From: Corydoras sp. C115
Taxonomy: Eukaryota; Chordata; Actinopteri; Siluriformes; Callichthyidae
Length of the DNA: 64,000 nt
Assembly (NCBI GenBank): GCA_019802505.1
Contig: JAFMOC010000384.1
Location: 25,001 to 89,000, forward strand
Reading direction: 5' to 3'
Shown here: positions 10,041-21,149 of the stretch, piece by piece
Position numbering within the stretch: position 1 is the stretch's first letter
Layout of the letters: each line of letters opens with the position of its first letter
Made by a program: the position numbers and the translations under genes
The notes under the pieces: model-generated
What the model was told of the DNA's origin: nothing
Seen by the model: only the letters and a program-made list of their open reading frames with translations
Database searches by the model: none

Positions 10041-10783
10041 TTCATTATCTTCCACTTTATCCTCTACTAGGGTCGCGGGGGGGTTCCTCATGCCCATCCA
10101 GGGGAGAACGTTTCGGGCGCTGGGCAGATACACCCAGGACAGGGTGCCAATCTATCGCTGGGCACACACTCACTCACACACACACACTCTATATGGGGCA
10201 ATTTGGAGAACTCAATTGACTTGATCCATGTTTTTGGACTGTGGGAGGAAACCGGAGAACCCGGAGGAAACCCACGTGGACACGGGGCGAACATGGAAAC
10301 TCCACCCAGATGGGGATTCGAACCAGGAATCCCTAGCGCTGAGAGGAGAACATGCCAACCACTAAGCCACCATGCCGCCAGACATACACTATATGGAGCA
10401 ATTTGGAGACTTTAATTGACCTTGATCCATGTTTTTGGACTGTGGGAGGAATCCGGAGAACCCGGAGGAAACCCACGCGGACACGGGGAGAACATGAAAA
10501 CTCCACCCAGATTGGGATTCGAACTGGGAATCCCTAGCCCTGAGAGGAGAACATGCCAACCACTAAGCCACCATGCCGCCAGACATACACTATATGGAGC
10601 AATTTGGAGACTAATTGACCTTGATCCATGTTTTTGGACTGTGGGAGGAAATCGGAAAACCCGGAGGAAACCCACGTGGGCACGGGGAGAACATGGAAAC
10701 TCCAGGCAGATTGGGATTCGAACCGGGAATCCCTAGCCCTGAGAGGAGAACATGCCAACCACTAAGCCACCGTGCCTCCCTGC
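10041..10783 (-). mobile_element. V-SINE with triplicated 5' head between one TSD pair
   Basis: One full minus-strand V-SINE (10041-10380) is followed by two more head/core units of about 190-200 bp (10382-10570 and 10571-10780). Each runs from ctatatggagcaatttggag to the head, aagccaccatgccgcc (gccaccgtgcctcc in the last unit). A perfect 15-bp TSD (tgtctgatatatcct) occurs at 10026-10040 and 10784-10798 only. Hence the array is one insertion that was, or became, trimeric at its head. Confidence 0.85.
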
Positions 10784-10798
10784 TGTCTGATATATCCT

Positions 10799-11446
10799 AG
10801 ATTGAAATAGATTTTTGGTTAATCATATGCTTAAACGGTTATGTTTATATTATTCTTAATCATTTAATCATTTTAATTCATTTATGTTTATAAAGGCTTT
10901 CTCTTCAGACCTCGGAGACGGTAATCTTTTTATCTACCCACCAGCAGTGGATGGAACCACGGGCAGTGACGGCTGCCAACCGGAATGTTAACGATTTAAA
11001 GGGGCTGTGTCATCGATCTGCCCCTGGTGGACCCTCAAGATCATTAACCCTGAGCTGTTTGGGTTGTGTGTGGCATTGATTTCTGTAAATTATTCGACAT
11101 CCAACCAACATAAACACTGTAAATATGAGATCATGTGATGTATTAATGATAATGTTTGCCCTGCCAGAAGGAGGTCTGCACACTTTTGGATGTATGTGTG
11201 TGTTCTGAGGTGCTTTTTTGGGGGAAGGGGGGGGGGGGGGGCACGTACGCTCTCGGATCATTACAGCCGGAGAAATGAAGCTAAGCAGATTGAATTATTA
11301 CAGTCTTGAAGCTGTAATGATGTGATAAAGTGGAAGGGCTTGAATTGCAGTGGTGGCAAAGAGGGGTAGTGAATTTAAATGTTATTGCCTGACAGCCTGT
11401 GTTCCATCCTCTGTCCTCTCTGATTCCTCCATCTGCTGTTCCACAG
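10799..11446. other. Unique intronic sequence leading to the splice acceptor
   Basis: Contains a poly-G run (11221-11241) and a pyrimidine-rich tract from about 11401 to the acceptor at 11446. No other gene seen. Confidence 0.5.
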
Positions 11447-11645
11447 ATGACCCGTTAAGCTGCTCTGATCTCCTGGCCGCCGCTGCCTCTTTGAGGGAAA
11501 ATTCTGGCTTCTTCCAGTCGGAGATCATGCGCCCGGCCAACGACCCCAAAGAGCGCGACCCTCCCCACGTGCGCATGCTAAACGATGTGCTTCGGGACAT
11601 GGAGAAGGGCTTTCTCGTCCCAACACCACCACCCGGCTTGTCACG
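11447..11645 (+). CDS. NAALADL2: NAALADL2-like gene, penultimate coding exon (partial protein)
   Basis: The 199-base exon encodes DPLSCSDLLAAAASLRENSG, FFQSEIMRPANDPKERDPPH and VRMLNDVLRDMEKGFLVPT in order, ending within an Arg codon. Acceptor ...tgttccacag at 11446, donor g|gtaacc at 11646. It enters in phase 1 and leaves in phase 2, which fits the next exon exactly. Known family: M28B glutamate-carboxypeptidase II/transferrin-receptor-like proteins. The (V/L)RM(L/M)ND..L..(M/L)E..F pattern is the start of their C-terminal helical dimerisation domain. NAALADL2 is the closest family member I recognise (MRPANDPKER and MLNDVL are characteristic). It is a type II membrane protein considered catalytically inactive. 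The zinc-site exons lie upstream of the window, so activity cannot be judged. NAALAD2 or FOLH1 are less likely. Confidence 0.8.
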
Positions 11646-11838
11646 GTAACCACACACACTCTGCACCGCGCTGTTGGTTCTGGGTAATGACCGGAGCGTG
11701 GGGTTCTCACGGGGATGTTAAATATCAGGTTTCTATGACATTGAGAATCCTCGTCATGCCAACGACGCCTTTGGTTGGTTATCTGTTTACCAGGATTTGA
11801 CTTTTGATATGTAATGTGAGTTTCTTTAACATTTAAAG

Positions 11839-12205
11839 ACAAGGTGGCTTAGTGGTTGGCATGTTCTCCTCTCAGCGCTAGGGATTCCCGGTTCAAAGCC
11901 CAATCTGGGTGGAGTTTCCATGTTCTCCACGTGTCCGTGTGGGTTTCCTCCAGGTTCTCCGGTTTCCTCCCACAGTCCAAAAACATGGATCAAGTCAATT
12001 GAATTCTCCAAAATCTCCAAATTGAATTCTCCAAATTGCCCCATATAGAGTGTGTGAGAGTGAGTGAGTGTGTGCCCAGCGATGGATCGGCACCCAGTCC
12101 TGGGTCTATCTGCCCAGCGCCCGAAATGTTCTCCCCTGGATGGTCATGGGGAACCCCACCGCGACCCTACTAGAGGATAAAGTGGGAGATAATGAATGAA
12201 TTATT
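11839..12205 (+). mobile_element. V-SINE, plus strand, near full length
   Basis: Head aaggtggcttagtggttggc, B-box ggttcaaagccc (decayed), and a core with a small internal duplication (gaattctccaaa at 12000-12035). Tail gataatgaatgaatt. Confidence 0.85.
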
Positions 12206-12209
12206 GGAC

Positions 12210-13000
12210 AATTATTTTCCAAGAAATAATCATGATTATTACGATTATTATGCAAAAAATTATTTTATAGAGAAAGTGTCAGAAATCACAGGAATAATTC
12301 ACTTTTCATCAGGTTTGGAATTTGTTTTATGTAAACACGTATTAACATTTAGTTCTCGGAAAAAAGGACAGAGCTTTTGCTGAATTTGAACACAATTTTT
12401 TTTTTAAAACATTAAAAACATTTTGAAGTACATCTATACATTTAAAAGGGCTCGAATCCCAATCTGGGTGGAGTTTCCACGTTCTCCTCGTGTCCGAGTG
12501 GGTTTCCTCCACGTTCTCCGGTTTCCACCCACAGTCCAAAAACATGGATTGAATTCTCTAAATTGCCCCATATAGAGTGAGTGTGTGTGTGTGAGTGTGT
12601 GCCCAGCGATAGATTGGTGCCCTGTCCTGGGTGTATCTGCCAACGCTCAAAACATTCTTCCCTGGATGGGCATGGACACACCCCCCCCCCCCATGACTCT
12701 AGTAGAGGATGAAGCGGAAGATAATGGATGGATGGATAGATGGATCTATACATTTAAAAGAAAAGAAACAAAAAAAAGTATTTTTTTCTGTAAATACAAA
12801 GTAAACGAACAGATGTGCTGTAAGTGGAGCTTTTCTATTCCGTGTGCATTGTGGCACTTGACATTGTGGCACAAGTTTATATAACACGTATTTTTCTTAA
12901 AAAAATTGTCCTTGTTGATGTTAAGGCACCCTCACGATTAATTAATTCCAATATTTTTAATCGCGATTAATCACGAAACGATGAATCATCTCATCTCTAG
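12210..13000 (+). mobile_element. Dispersed AT-rich element, copy 2, with V-SINE inserted
   Basis: Matches copies at 205-1380 and 51688-52143: aaataatcatgattattacg at the start, cgcgattaatcacgaaacga near the end, and a terminal ctcatctctag. Interrupted by the V-SINE at 12449-12743. Confidence 0.55.
12449..12743 (+). mobile_element. V-SINE, 5'-truncated, with perfect 17-bp TSD
   Basis: Begins at the B-box region (ggctcgaatcccaatctggg), lacking the A-box head, and ends in (GATG)n. The perfect TSD atctatacatttaaaag lies at 12432-12448 and 12744-12760. The unoccupied site survives in the related element near 51908-51926 (ataaatatatacatttaaaag). Confidence 0.92.
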
Positions 13001-13800
13001 TAGAGAAACAGATGGGCTGATATTTTGGCTGTGCGTGTAGACAGTGTCGTACCTAATAAAATGACAGACTGGTCCATAAACTGTTGGATTAATAGAATCC
13101 TAGTGTTTTCTTTGACTGAATTGATATCAGATCCATGATGTTCTGATGCTCGTCTGATCTTTAACGGCGTGAGGCAGGTTAACCAGCAGATCACATGTTC
13201 TCTGCACAATGCTCGTACTTATGTTTATTTCCAAACAAGTTAATTGTAATCTAGCCGTTCATAACCCGAAGTGGCTCGACGGAAATGCCAGAACAGACGC
13301 TTTCTTGGCCCCGTGTTGTTAAATTGGATCTTTCAAGTTCTCGTTAGGAAATAAATAATGACATTGCTTCCCTGTGGTCTATTGTGGCTGTCTGCTCGAG
13401 TCTGCACAGACAAAGATGCCAATTTGAATTTTTGTCAAATATATTCGCTCCAGACGAGACTGCCAGTGAAAAACTCTGCCCTGGATTTCATTCTCTTACT
13501 TCAACACTGACAGGTTTGCATTCTTATTGAGCTCGTGTCTGCATAATGTGCCTCTGTGCCACATACTAAAAAAACTTTAACTCAGCCTTTATTATATATA
13601 TACATATATACTCTAGAGTATTAGAACACCTAAACATGTTTAGAAGTATTTATATTTCTTTCTATTCCCTTTTATTAACATATATATAACATATATGTAT
13701 GGTGTTTAGTCCAGTCATCCGTAAGACGCCTGACCCATGATCTATGTTCTATAGTCTATGTTCTTCATCTCAAAGATGTTCAGGTCAGGGTTCTTCCAGT
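13001..13800. other. Unique intronic sequence
   Basis: Single-copy sequence with short TA-rich runs near 13590-13700. No gene or named repeat seen. Confidence 0.4.
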
Positions 13801-13815
13801 CAAAAAAAAAATTGG

Positions 13816-14940
13816 TAAACCCAGTTAAACACAGGGAGGACACTGGAGAACCCTGCTGCAAACCCAGTTAAACACAGGGTGGACATTGGAGAACCCTGGT
13901 GCAAACCCAGTTAAACACAGGGAGGACACTGGAGAACCCTGGTGCAAACCCAGTTAAACACAGGGAGGACACTGGAGAACCCTGGTGCAAACCCAGTTAA
14001 ACACAGGGAGGACACTGGAGAACCCTGGCATAAACCCAGTTAGACACAGGGAGGACACTGGAGAACCCTGGTGCAAACCCAGTTAGACACAGGAAGGACA
14101 CTGGAGAACCCTGGCGTAAACCCAGTTAGACACAGGGAGGACACTGGCATAAACCCAGTTAGATACAGGAGGACACTGGTATAAACCCAGTTAGACACAG
14201 GAGAACCCTGGTGCAAACCCAGTTAAACACAGGGAGGACACTGGAGAACCCTGGCATAAACCCAGTTAGACACAGGGAGGACACTGGAAAACCCAGTTAG
14301 ACACATGGAGGACACTGGAGAACCCTGGCATAAACCTAATTAGACACAGGGAGGACACTGGAGAACCATGGCATAAACCCAGTTAGACACAGGGAGGACA
14401 CTGGAGAACCCTGGTGCAAACCCAGTTAGACACAGGAAGGACACTGGAGAACCCTGGCATAAACCCAGTTAGACACAGGGAGGACACTGGAGAACCCTGG
14501 TGCAAACCCAGTTAGACACAGGAAGGACACTGGAGAACCCTGGGGTTAACCCCGTTAAACACTGGAATGACATTGGAGAAACCTGGTGTAAACCCAGTTA
14601 GACACAGGAGGATACTGGCATAAACCCAGTTAGACACAGGGAGGACACTGGAGAACCCTGGCATAAACCCAGTTAGACACAGGGAGGACACTGGAGAACC
14701 CTGGCGTAAACCCAGTTAGACACAGGGAGGACACTGGAGAACCCTGGTGCAAACCCAGTTAAACACAGGAAGGACACCGGAGAACCCTGGTGCAAACCCA
14801 GTTAAACACAGGAAGGACACCGGAGAACCCTGGTGCAAACCCAGTTAAACACAGGAAGGACACCGGAGAACCCTGGTGCAAACCCAGTTAAACACAGGAA
14901 GGACACCGGAGAACCCTGTTGAAAACCCAGTCTATGTCCA
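13816..14940. repeat. 43-bp minisatellite derived from the V-SINE core
   Basis: About 26 tandem copies of a unit with landmarks aaacccagttagacaca, gggaggacactgg and agaaccctgg. Variants differ at a few sites (taa/taga, catt/gtgc, cgta), and a few units are shortened near 14145-14190, 14275-14300 and 14605-14625. Unit order and words align with the minus-strand V-SINE core (ggagaacccggaggaaaccc then acacggggagaacatgg). The array abuts a degenerate V-SINE head at 14941-15010. Confidence 0.9.
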
Positions 14941-15010
14941 TGTCCACAGGGAGGACATGCAGAAAAGACCTTTGTTCGCGCCAAACGGGAATCAAACCTG
15001 GAACCTTCTA
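14941..15010 (-). mobile_element. Degenerate V-SINE head (older subfamily)
   Basis: aggacatgcagaaaagacc, then aatcaaacctggaaccttct, resembles the reverse complement of an older V-SINE core and B-box. It continues the minisatellite without a gap. Confidence 0.6.
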
Positions 15011-15825
15011 GGACTCTTCTAAGTACAGTATATATTAATGCAAATCAATTCATCCTGAAGTCTGCAGATTATTATGGGTTACAAATAGTTTCAGACAGTA
15101 TTTGATATGCAACCCGGCGGCAAAAAGTCTGATTATATGTTATTACATTTTTTAAAATGGTAGTCAGCACATTGTGAATGTATTTAACTCTGTCTCGGGT
15201 TGTTTACGTCGAGCAGATGATTCTGGTGAACCGTAAGATTTCTTTAATTATAATCTTTAAATATAATTAAATGTTTGAGGCTGATTGTACTGTAGGAACG
15301 TTCCAGCTATTTGCACCACTCACCTGTCCTTCAATTTTAACACGAGGCCCGGTTGTATAGAAAAACATTCCCCTGGCCTGATGCTGCCACCCCCGTACCT
15401 CCGTATGGCTCCGTAGCGGCTGCTTGCGTCTGTGATGCGGAGTTTTGAGGGACTGTCATGTCTAGACAGAGCCTGGTTGATATGATGCAGCTTTCATTTC
15501 CTCACAATTGATTCCACACTTCTCACTGCATGTGACACTTGGATTATGATTTTGGTGCCTTTCCCTGTCGTTTGCTGATCTGAAACTTTTTCTTAACATT
15601 TTCCCCAACTTCCCTCAGGATTCACGGTCCTGCTGATGTATTTTAATGAAGACATCTTTATACAACAAACTTAAGAGACCTGATTTAGTAAAAAAAACTC
15701 CTGGAAACTTATTAGAACCGTGTCTTGTAGTTCGTTTGAGCTAAAATACTTAAAACTTTGTTATTTTGTCCATCAGTTGTCCTCCGTTTAATTTCTATTT
15801 GTTTAATGTTTATCCGTTTCATAAG
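15011..15825. other. Unique intronic sequence
   Basis: Single-copy AT-rich sequence; no exon or RNA seen. Confidence 0.4.
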
Positions 15826-16064
15826 AATATTAGGGTCACGGGGGAGGGGCAACGTTTCGGGCGCTTCGGGCACATGACAGGGCGCCAGTCCATCGCTGGG
15901 CACACACTCAGTCACATAGACACACACACTATAAGGGCAATTTAGAGCAGCCAAATGACCTTGAATCCATGTTTTATAGTATGGAAGAAAACCGGTGAAC
16001 CTGGAGAAAACCCATGCGGATATAGGGAGAACATACAAACTCCACCCGGATTGCGATTCGAACC
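15826..16064 (-). mobile_element. V-SINE, diverged, minus strand, truncated at both ends
   Basis: Contains gggcaacgtttcgggcgctt, aatttagagcagcc and gattgcgattcgaaccaggg. More diverged than its neighbours. Confidence 0.75.
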
Positions 16065-16076
16065 AGGGGCGCCGGG

Positions 16077-16384
16077 GGGCATGCCCATGCCCATGCCCAT
16101 CCAGGGGAGAACGTTTCAGGCACTGGGCAGATACACCCAGGACAGGGCGCCAATCTATCGCTAGGCACACACTCACACACACACAAACACACAAAATCTA
16201 TATGGGGCAATTTGGAGAACTCAGTTGACTTTGACCCATGTTTTTTGGACTGTGGGAGGAAACCGGAGAACCCGGAGGAAACCCACGCGGACACGGGGAG
16301 AACATGGAAACTCCACCCAGATTGGGATTTGACCCAGGAATCCCCAGCGCTGAGAGGAGAACATGCTAAGCCACTGTGCCACCT
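16077..16384 (-). mobile_element. V-SINE, minus strand, 3'-truncated
   Basis: Starts within the 3' region with a small (catgcc)n expansion (16079-16099) and runs to the head, ccactgtgccacc. Confidence 0.83.
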
Positions 16385-16410
16385 ATTTGTTATTATAACA
16401 GACTTATATA

Positions 16411-16764
16411 TTCATTCATTCATTATCTTCCGCTTTATCCTCTATTAGGGTCACGGGGGGGGGGTTCCCCATGCCCATCCAGGGGAGAACGTTTCGGGCG
16501 CCGGGCAGATAGACCCAGGACAGGGCGCCAATCCATCACTGGGCACACACTCACTCACACAGACACACTCTACACACTCTATATGGGGCAATTTGGAGGA
16601 TTTCATTGACCTTGATCCATGTTTTTGGACTGTGGGAGGAAACTGGAGAACCCGGAGGAAACCCAGGCGGACACGGGGAGAACATGGAAACTCCACCCAG
16701 ATGGGGATTCGACCCGGGAATCCCCAGTGCTGAGAGGAGAACATGCTAAGCCACCGTGCCACCG
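16411..16764 (-). mobile_element. V-SINE, minus strand, with 26-bp flanking repeat
   Basis: Full length from the (ATTC)n tail to accgtgccacc. Flanks 16385-16410 and 16765-16790 (atttgttattataacagact then tatata) are identical but for one base. This is a long TSD or a small duplication. Confidence 0.88.
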
Positions 16765-16794
16765 ATTTGTTATTACAACAGACTTATATATAAT

Positions 16795-17610
16795 TTTCTT
16801 ACTTGACTTACGTTTTTTTCAGTTGCTATTCATGGTTTTCATGTTTGTTGCGTCTGCAGTGAAGTGATGATGCTAACGGCAGGTTTGATTTATCTCGAGG
16901 TTCATTAAAAAAAACCCACAGACTTTTCCATAATTGAGTTTTAAATAAAACCCGAACGTCTTTTATTGACTGTGAGAACCAGGAACCGTCATATTTTTTT
17001 AAAAACTGAAAGCGCAATACAAACAATAATGATTTAGTCGGTCGAAGTTTGAGCGAGGAACCTGCATCGTTTACTCCTGAAAGGCTCGAAAAAATAAATC
17101 CTATTACCTGAAATCCGATTACCTGAACCACAAGGAAAACAGCAGCGCGCAGGGAACACTCCGGCTAGACAAACACTTCAAACCAGCAGATTTTCGGCTT
17201 TAAATGTTTTAACGTTAAAAACACGCCGGAGCCAGAACACCTTCAATCATCTGCGGCTTTCCGGCTGGAGGACAACCAAACACACGGCAGCTCCACAGAC
17301 CCACAGCGCATTGCTTATTTGGTTATTAAGAGATTACCAAGTTGCCTCCAATAAGCTGGTAATGTGCTTAGTGGACCAGATTAACCAATCGCTCAAGAGT
17401 TTCCTCATAGTTGCTTGTGAGGCTGCAGTATTATTAATATTCAACGCCGTCCGGCCTCTGAAGCTGCGATCTGGATCTGTCCTGAGTTCCAGTTCAGCAG
17501 CTGCTCGCGCCACCTGGCTGAGGGGGGCATCTCAGACGTGGGATGTATTCACAGCAGAGAGTTTCAGCATGAAAACGAAGAGTATCATCAATTATTATAG
17601 TGAATATAAT
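16795..17610. other. Unique intronic block, possible conserved non-coding DNA
   Basis: No gene recognised. The 17290-17480 part is complex, non-repetitive sequence (for example ggttattaagagattacc), of a kind seen in conserved elements. Not proven. Confidence 0.35.
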
Positions 17611-17611
17611 A

Positions 17612-17968
17612 GAGGGCGGCACTGTGGCTTAGTGGTTGGCAGGTTCTCCTCTCAGCGCTAGGGATTCCCGGTTCGACTCCCAATCGGGGTGGAGTTTCCA
17701 TGTTCTCCCCGTGTCCTCGTGGGTTTCCTCCGGGTTCTCCGGTTTCCTCCCACAGTCCAAAAACATGGATCAAGTCAGTTAAATTCTCCAAATTGCCCCA
17801 TATAGAGTGTGTCTGTGTGAGTGAGTGTGTGCCCAGCAATGATAGATTGGCGTCCTGTCCTGGGTGTATCTGCCCAGCGCCCGAAACGTTCTCCCTTGGG
17901 TGGGCATGGGGAACCCCCCCGCCCCCCCAACCCTAGTAGAGGATTAAGCATAAGATAATGGATGTATG
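17612..17968 (+). mobile_element. V-SINE, plus strand, near full length
   Basis: Head gggcggcactgtggcttagt, B-box ggttcgactcc, and a poly-C tract near 17916-17927. Ends gataatggatg. Confidence 0.88.
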
Positions 17969-17989
17969 AATATATATTTATATTTACAC

Positions 17990-18092
17990 ACTCTATATGG
18001 GGCAAATTGGAGAAATCAATTGACCTTGATCCATTGTTTTCAGACTGTGGGAGGAAACCACGTGGACACGGGGAGAACATGGAAACTCCACG
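17990..18092 (-). mobile_element. V-SINE fragment, minus strand
   Basis: ctctatatggggcaaattgg to gaacatggaaactccac. It lies tail-to-tail with the preceding plus-strand copy. Confidence 0.8.
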
Positions 18093-18329
18093 GTGTGAGA
18101 GGGCATGAGATTATAGTGTATAATTCACGGGAAGGTGTTGTTAGGTCTGATGCGAAGCGGAGTCCCGATACATCTCTGTCCCGTTTATTCACAATGATAC
18201 CTGAACCATGACCATACGTTCATAAAAAAATGAATCACAACAAACAGTTACAAAAACAATAATCCAAAACAAGTTATTAATAAATGTCAATATTTATTAT
18301 TAATAAATCAGTTTTAAGAAACTACTAAA

Positions 18330-18600
18330 CAGTTTCACTAAACTAAACAGAAAAAATCACTAAACAGTTTTAAGAAACTACTTAAAACGCATCTCTTTAA
18401 CAAATACCTGTTGTAGAAAAAAAAAAAAAAAAAAAAAGGGGGGGGGGGGGGGGCGCAGCATCGAATAATAATCAGGTTTTATGAATTTACAGTACAGTTG
18501 GTTTTCTCCATGGCTTCTGACTTGTGATGTTTTCATTTGTAAGTCGCTTTGGATAAAAGTGTCTGCTAAATGACTAAATGTAAATGTATGTAAATGTAAA
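18330..18600 (+). mobile_element. L2-type LINE 3' end, second copy
   Basis: Contains the L2 C-terminal coding end (acagttttaagaaactact, ctctttaacaaatacctgtt), a long A-run and G-run (18417-18453), ttacagtacagttggttttc, and the tail ctgctaaatgactaaatg. It shows the uninterrupted arrangement of the copy at 2396-3278. Confidence 0.75.
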
Positions 18601-18639
18601 AATAAATTCTTAAAAAATCTTCCCGCTAAACAGTTGACC

Positions 18640-19340
18640 GCTTAACAGGATAGAAATCTACTTGAAAACGACGGGGGGGGGAAGCAGCCAAGAGGAGAAC
18701 ATGCTAAATCTGGTCTTCCCACTAATCGCTGAGTAACAGGATAGTTGTTTTCCCCGTGGAAGCCCAAGACACCATGCTGTATCGAACCGGGTAGATGGCT
18801 GCAAATAACAAACTGTGTGTTTTCACTCGACACATGCGTTAAATCAGATCACATCTACATAATTAAACCGTCATCTAACGCCATATAATCCGCGCTACTC
18901 AGAATGAAGCATCCGGCGGCGGCGGCAGCCTGCCGGTGGACGAGTCGAGCTCCGTATTGAAATGTCAGTGTTTAGAATTGCGCACCTGGAGCACTTGGAT
19001 TAACTTCCGTTCTACCAGGTGGCCAAGGCTACAAAAACGTGAAGGAGAGCTCGGTTTTTCATTTGTAGTTGAACGTAATCCTGGATTAAACCGGATCTGT
19101 GTCTGTTTAATGTCAAGATCAGACGAAGTCAAGCACATAAGTGCCTAATTAAATGGAGAAATAATGACGCTCATATTCCACCATATGTACACTTTGGCAG
19201 TGTTTGCTTTGGACCGTGTTTCAGAGGTTTTTCTGATGCCTGGTGTGATGATGATTATTATTTCACTCTTTTGCGCCATTATGAAAATATAAACCAGTTT
19301 TTAAAGTTAGGTAAATGCAAATGACTAAATCTCTTCTAAA
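18640..19340. other. Unique intronic sequence
   Basis: Single-copy sequence with a short CpG-rich piece at 18910-18960. No exon seen. Confidence 0.4.
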
Positions 19341-19360
19341 TAAATTAGAGCAGAGCTGGA

Positions 19361-19826
19361 CAATTCCATTTTCTGGGGGGGGGGGGGTCACATGACGAAC
19401 TGGGTGTTAGAGGCGCACGAATCGTGCCTTTAGTTTGTGGACTAGTTTTGTTTCTTCTCCTCCGTTCTGCGTCTTTGCTCGTCTTTTTTGTTGGGATTGG
19501 GGTATTTGGGTCGGGCGGCAGGGTGGCTTAGTGGTTGTCATGTTCTCCTCTCAGTGCTAGGGGTTCTTGGTTCAAATCCCAATCTGGGTGGAGCAATTCC
19601 ATTTTCTCGAGGGGGGGGGGGGTCACATGACGAACTGGGTGTTAGAGGCGCACGAATCATGCCTTTAGTTTGCGGACTAGTTTTATTTCTTCTCCTCCGT
19701 TCTGCGTCTCTGCTCGTTTTTTTGTTGGGATTGGGGTATTTGGCTCGGGCGGCAGGGTGGCTTAGTGGTTGTCATGTTCTCCTCTCAGCGCTGGGGATTC
19801 CCGGTTCGAATCCCCATCTGGGTGGA
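19361..19826 (+). repeat. 233-bp tandem duplication spanning SINE flank and SINE head
   Basis: The unit beginning caattccattttct occurs at 19361 and 19594. It contains a G-run, gacgaactgggtgttagagg, and the first ~80 bases of a V-SINE. The copies differ at a few bases. Confidence 0.88.
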
Positions 19827-20305
19827 GTTTCCATGTTCTCCCCGTGTCCGCGTGGGTTTCCTCCAGGTTCTCCGGTTTCCTCCCACAGTCCAAAAACAAG
19901 GATCAAGGTCAATGGAATTCTCCAAATTTCCCCATAGAGAGTGTGTCTGTGTTAGTGTGTGTGTGTGCCCAGTGATAGATTGGTGCCCTGTTCTGGGTGT
20001 ATCTTCCCAGCGGCCTAAACATCTTCCCCTTGATGGGCACGGGGAACCCCCCCCACCCCAGTTCTCGGGTTTCCTCCAACATTCCAAAAACATGGATCGC
20101 GGTCAATTGAACTCTCCAAATTGCCCCATATAGAGTGTATTGGTGTGTGTCTGAGTGAGTGTGTGCCCAGAAATTGATTGGTGCCCTGTCCTGGGTGTAT
20201 CTGCCCAGCACCCGAAACGTTCTCCCCTGGATGGGCATGAGGAACCCCTGCCACCCTAGGGGAGGTTGAAGTGGAAGATAATGGATGGATGGATGGATGG
20301 ATGCA
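19513..20305 (+). mobile_element. V-SINE insertion enlarged by duplication, with TSD
   Basis: The SINE head at 19513-19593 is repeated at 19747, followed by a full body and a second core-plus-tail unit (about 20060-20305). TSD tatttgggtc is found at 19503-19512 and 20306-20315, so all of this derives from one insertion later enlarged internally. Confidence 0.75.
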
Positions 20306-20346
20306 TATTTGGGTCTTAGTTAGATCAGTAAATCATTATTTTTTGG

Positions 20347-20373
20347 GTTTTTTTTTTTTTTTTTTTTTTTTTG
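20347..20373. repeat. Poly-T tract
   Basis: Homopolymer run of about 25 T. Confidence 0.9.
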
Positions 20374-20399
20374 TTGAATGCATCAAAAAGCACATGGAA

Positions 20400-21060
20400 A
20401 AGAACTGGGTCATTTCCCTACACATCACACTTGATGAACTTCAAAATACATCTCCCTTTGGGTTGGAGGCAACGTACCACTGCGACGTTTCCTTTTATTA
20501 ATTAAGCACATTATTTAAAGAGTCAAGCGTCATTAGATTTATCTGTACAAATGCAAATGAATGATTTCGATGCAGATCGTTTTATTACACGCCGGCTCCG
20601 TACTACTGTATATCGGCGCGCCGTCTGGACCCCGTTGAATGGTAATGGATTTGGTAATATTATGGGCTGAAAGCTTATTTAATGATATGCATGTATGCAC
20701 AGCTTTGCCTTGTCATTGACAAATGCAGCGTGTGTGCATTCAAACTCGGCGAGGATAATTGCACACGAATGATGGGAATACTAATATGCAATCAGCGCTG
20801 CACACGGTCCGGGCTTTCCACCCAACTGAGTCGCTCACCTTGCGCTGACTTTTCATTGAGCCGCTAAGCCGCGTTCGCCGATACCGCCTCGCAGCCGGAG
20901 GGATTCGCAGATAAGGATTTGGGGCTGATGGGAAGCCACAATGCGGCCTTGTGTTTTACCAGCTTGTTATCAGCGCAGTGTGAACATCAAAGACACTCGC
21001 TTCCGATCATCAGATCTGTGAATCGCAACTTTTTGTTTCCTTGCTGAAGATCGCTGCCAA
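20400..21060. other. Unique intronic block, best candidate conserved non-coding element
   Basis: About 20515-20860 is dense with TAAT/ATTA words and octamer-like atgcaaatgaatg, and has almost no simple repeat. Its texture is like a developmental enhancer. No coding pattern or splice-consistent exon of the gene family is visible. Confidence 0.4.
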
Positions 21061-21149
21061 AGTCCATGAGGAGTATACACCCAGCTGTGCTCCTGTCAGG
21101 ACCATGTACAGAAACACTGTAAGAACAAGAGGACTGAAGCTACGTACAC

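Larger units (their letters stand above)
1..11446 (+). other. Intron (3' part) upstream of the penultimate NAALADL2-like exon
   Basis: Inferred to be the intron preceding the exon at 11447, because that exon begins with a strong acceptor (pyrimidine-rich run ending in ccacag at 11441-11446) and no earlier exon of this protein family is visible here. The preceding exon must end after the first base of a codon (phase 1). The interval is filled with SINEs, an L2 fragment and microsatellites listed separately. It could be shown wrong if a short diverged exon were found in the unique blocks. Confidence 0.55.

Noticed and set aside
1..11446. An earlier NAALADL2 exon within the window
   Set aside because: Scanned the unique blocks for the preceding dimerisation-domain sequence ending in phase 1; nothing convincing was found.
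13816..14940. Regular repeats resembling a CRISPR array
   Set aside because: Units are contiguous without unique spacers, in a vertebrate genome, and align to a SINE core.
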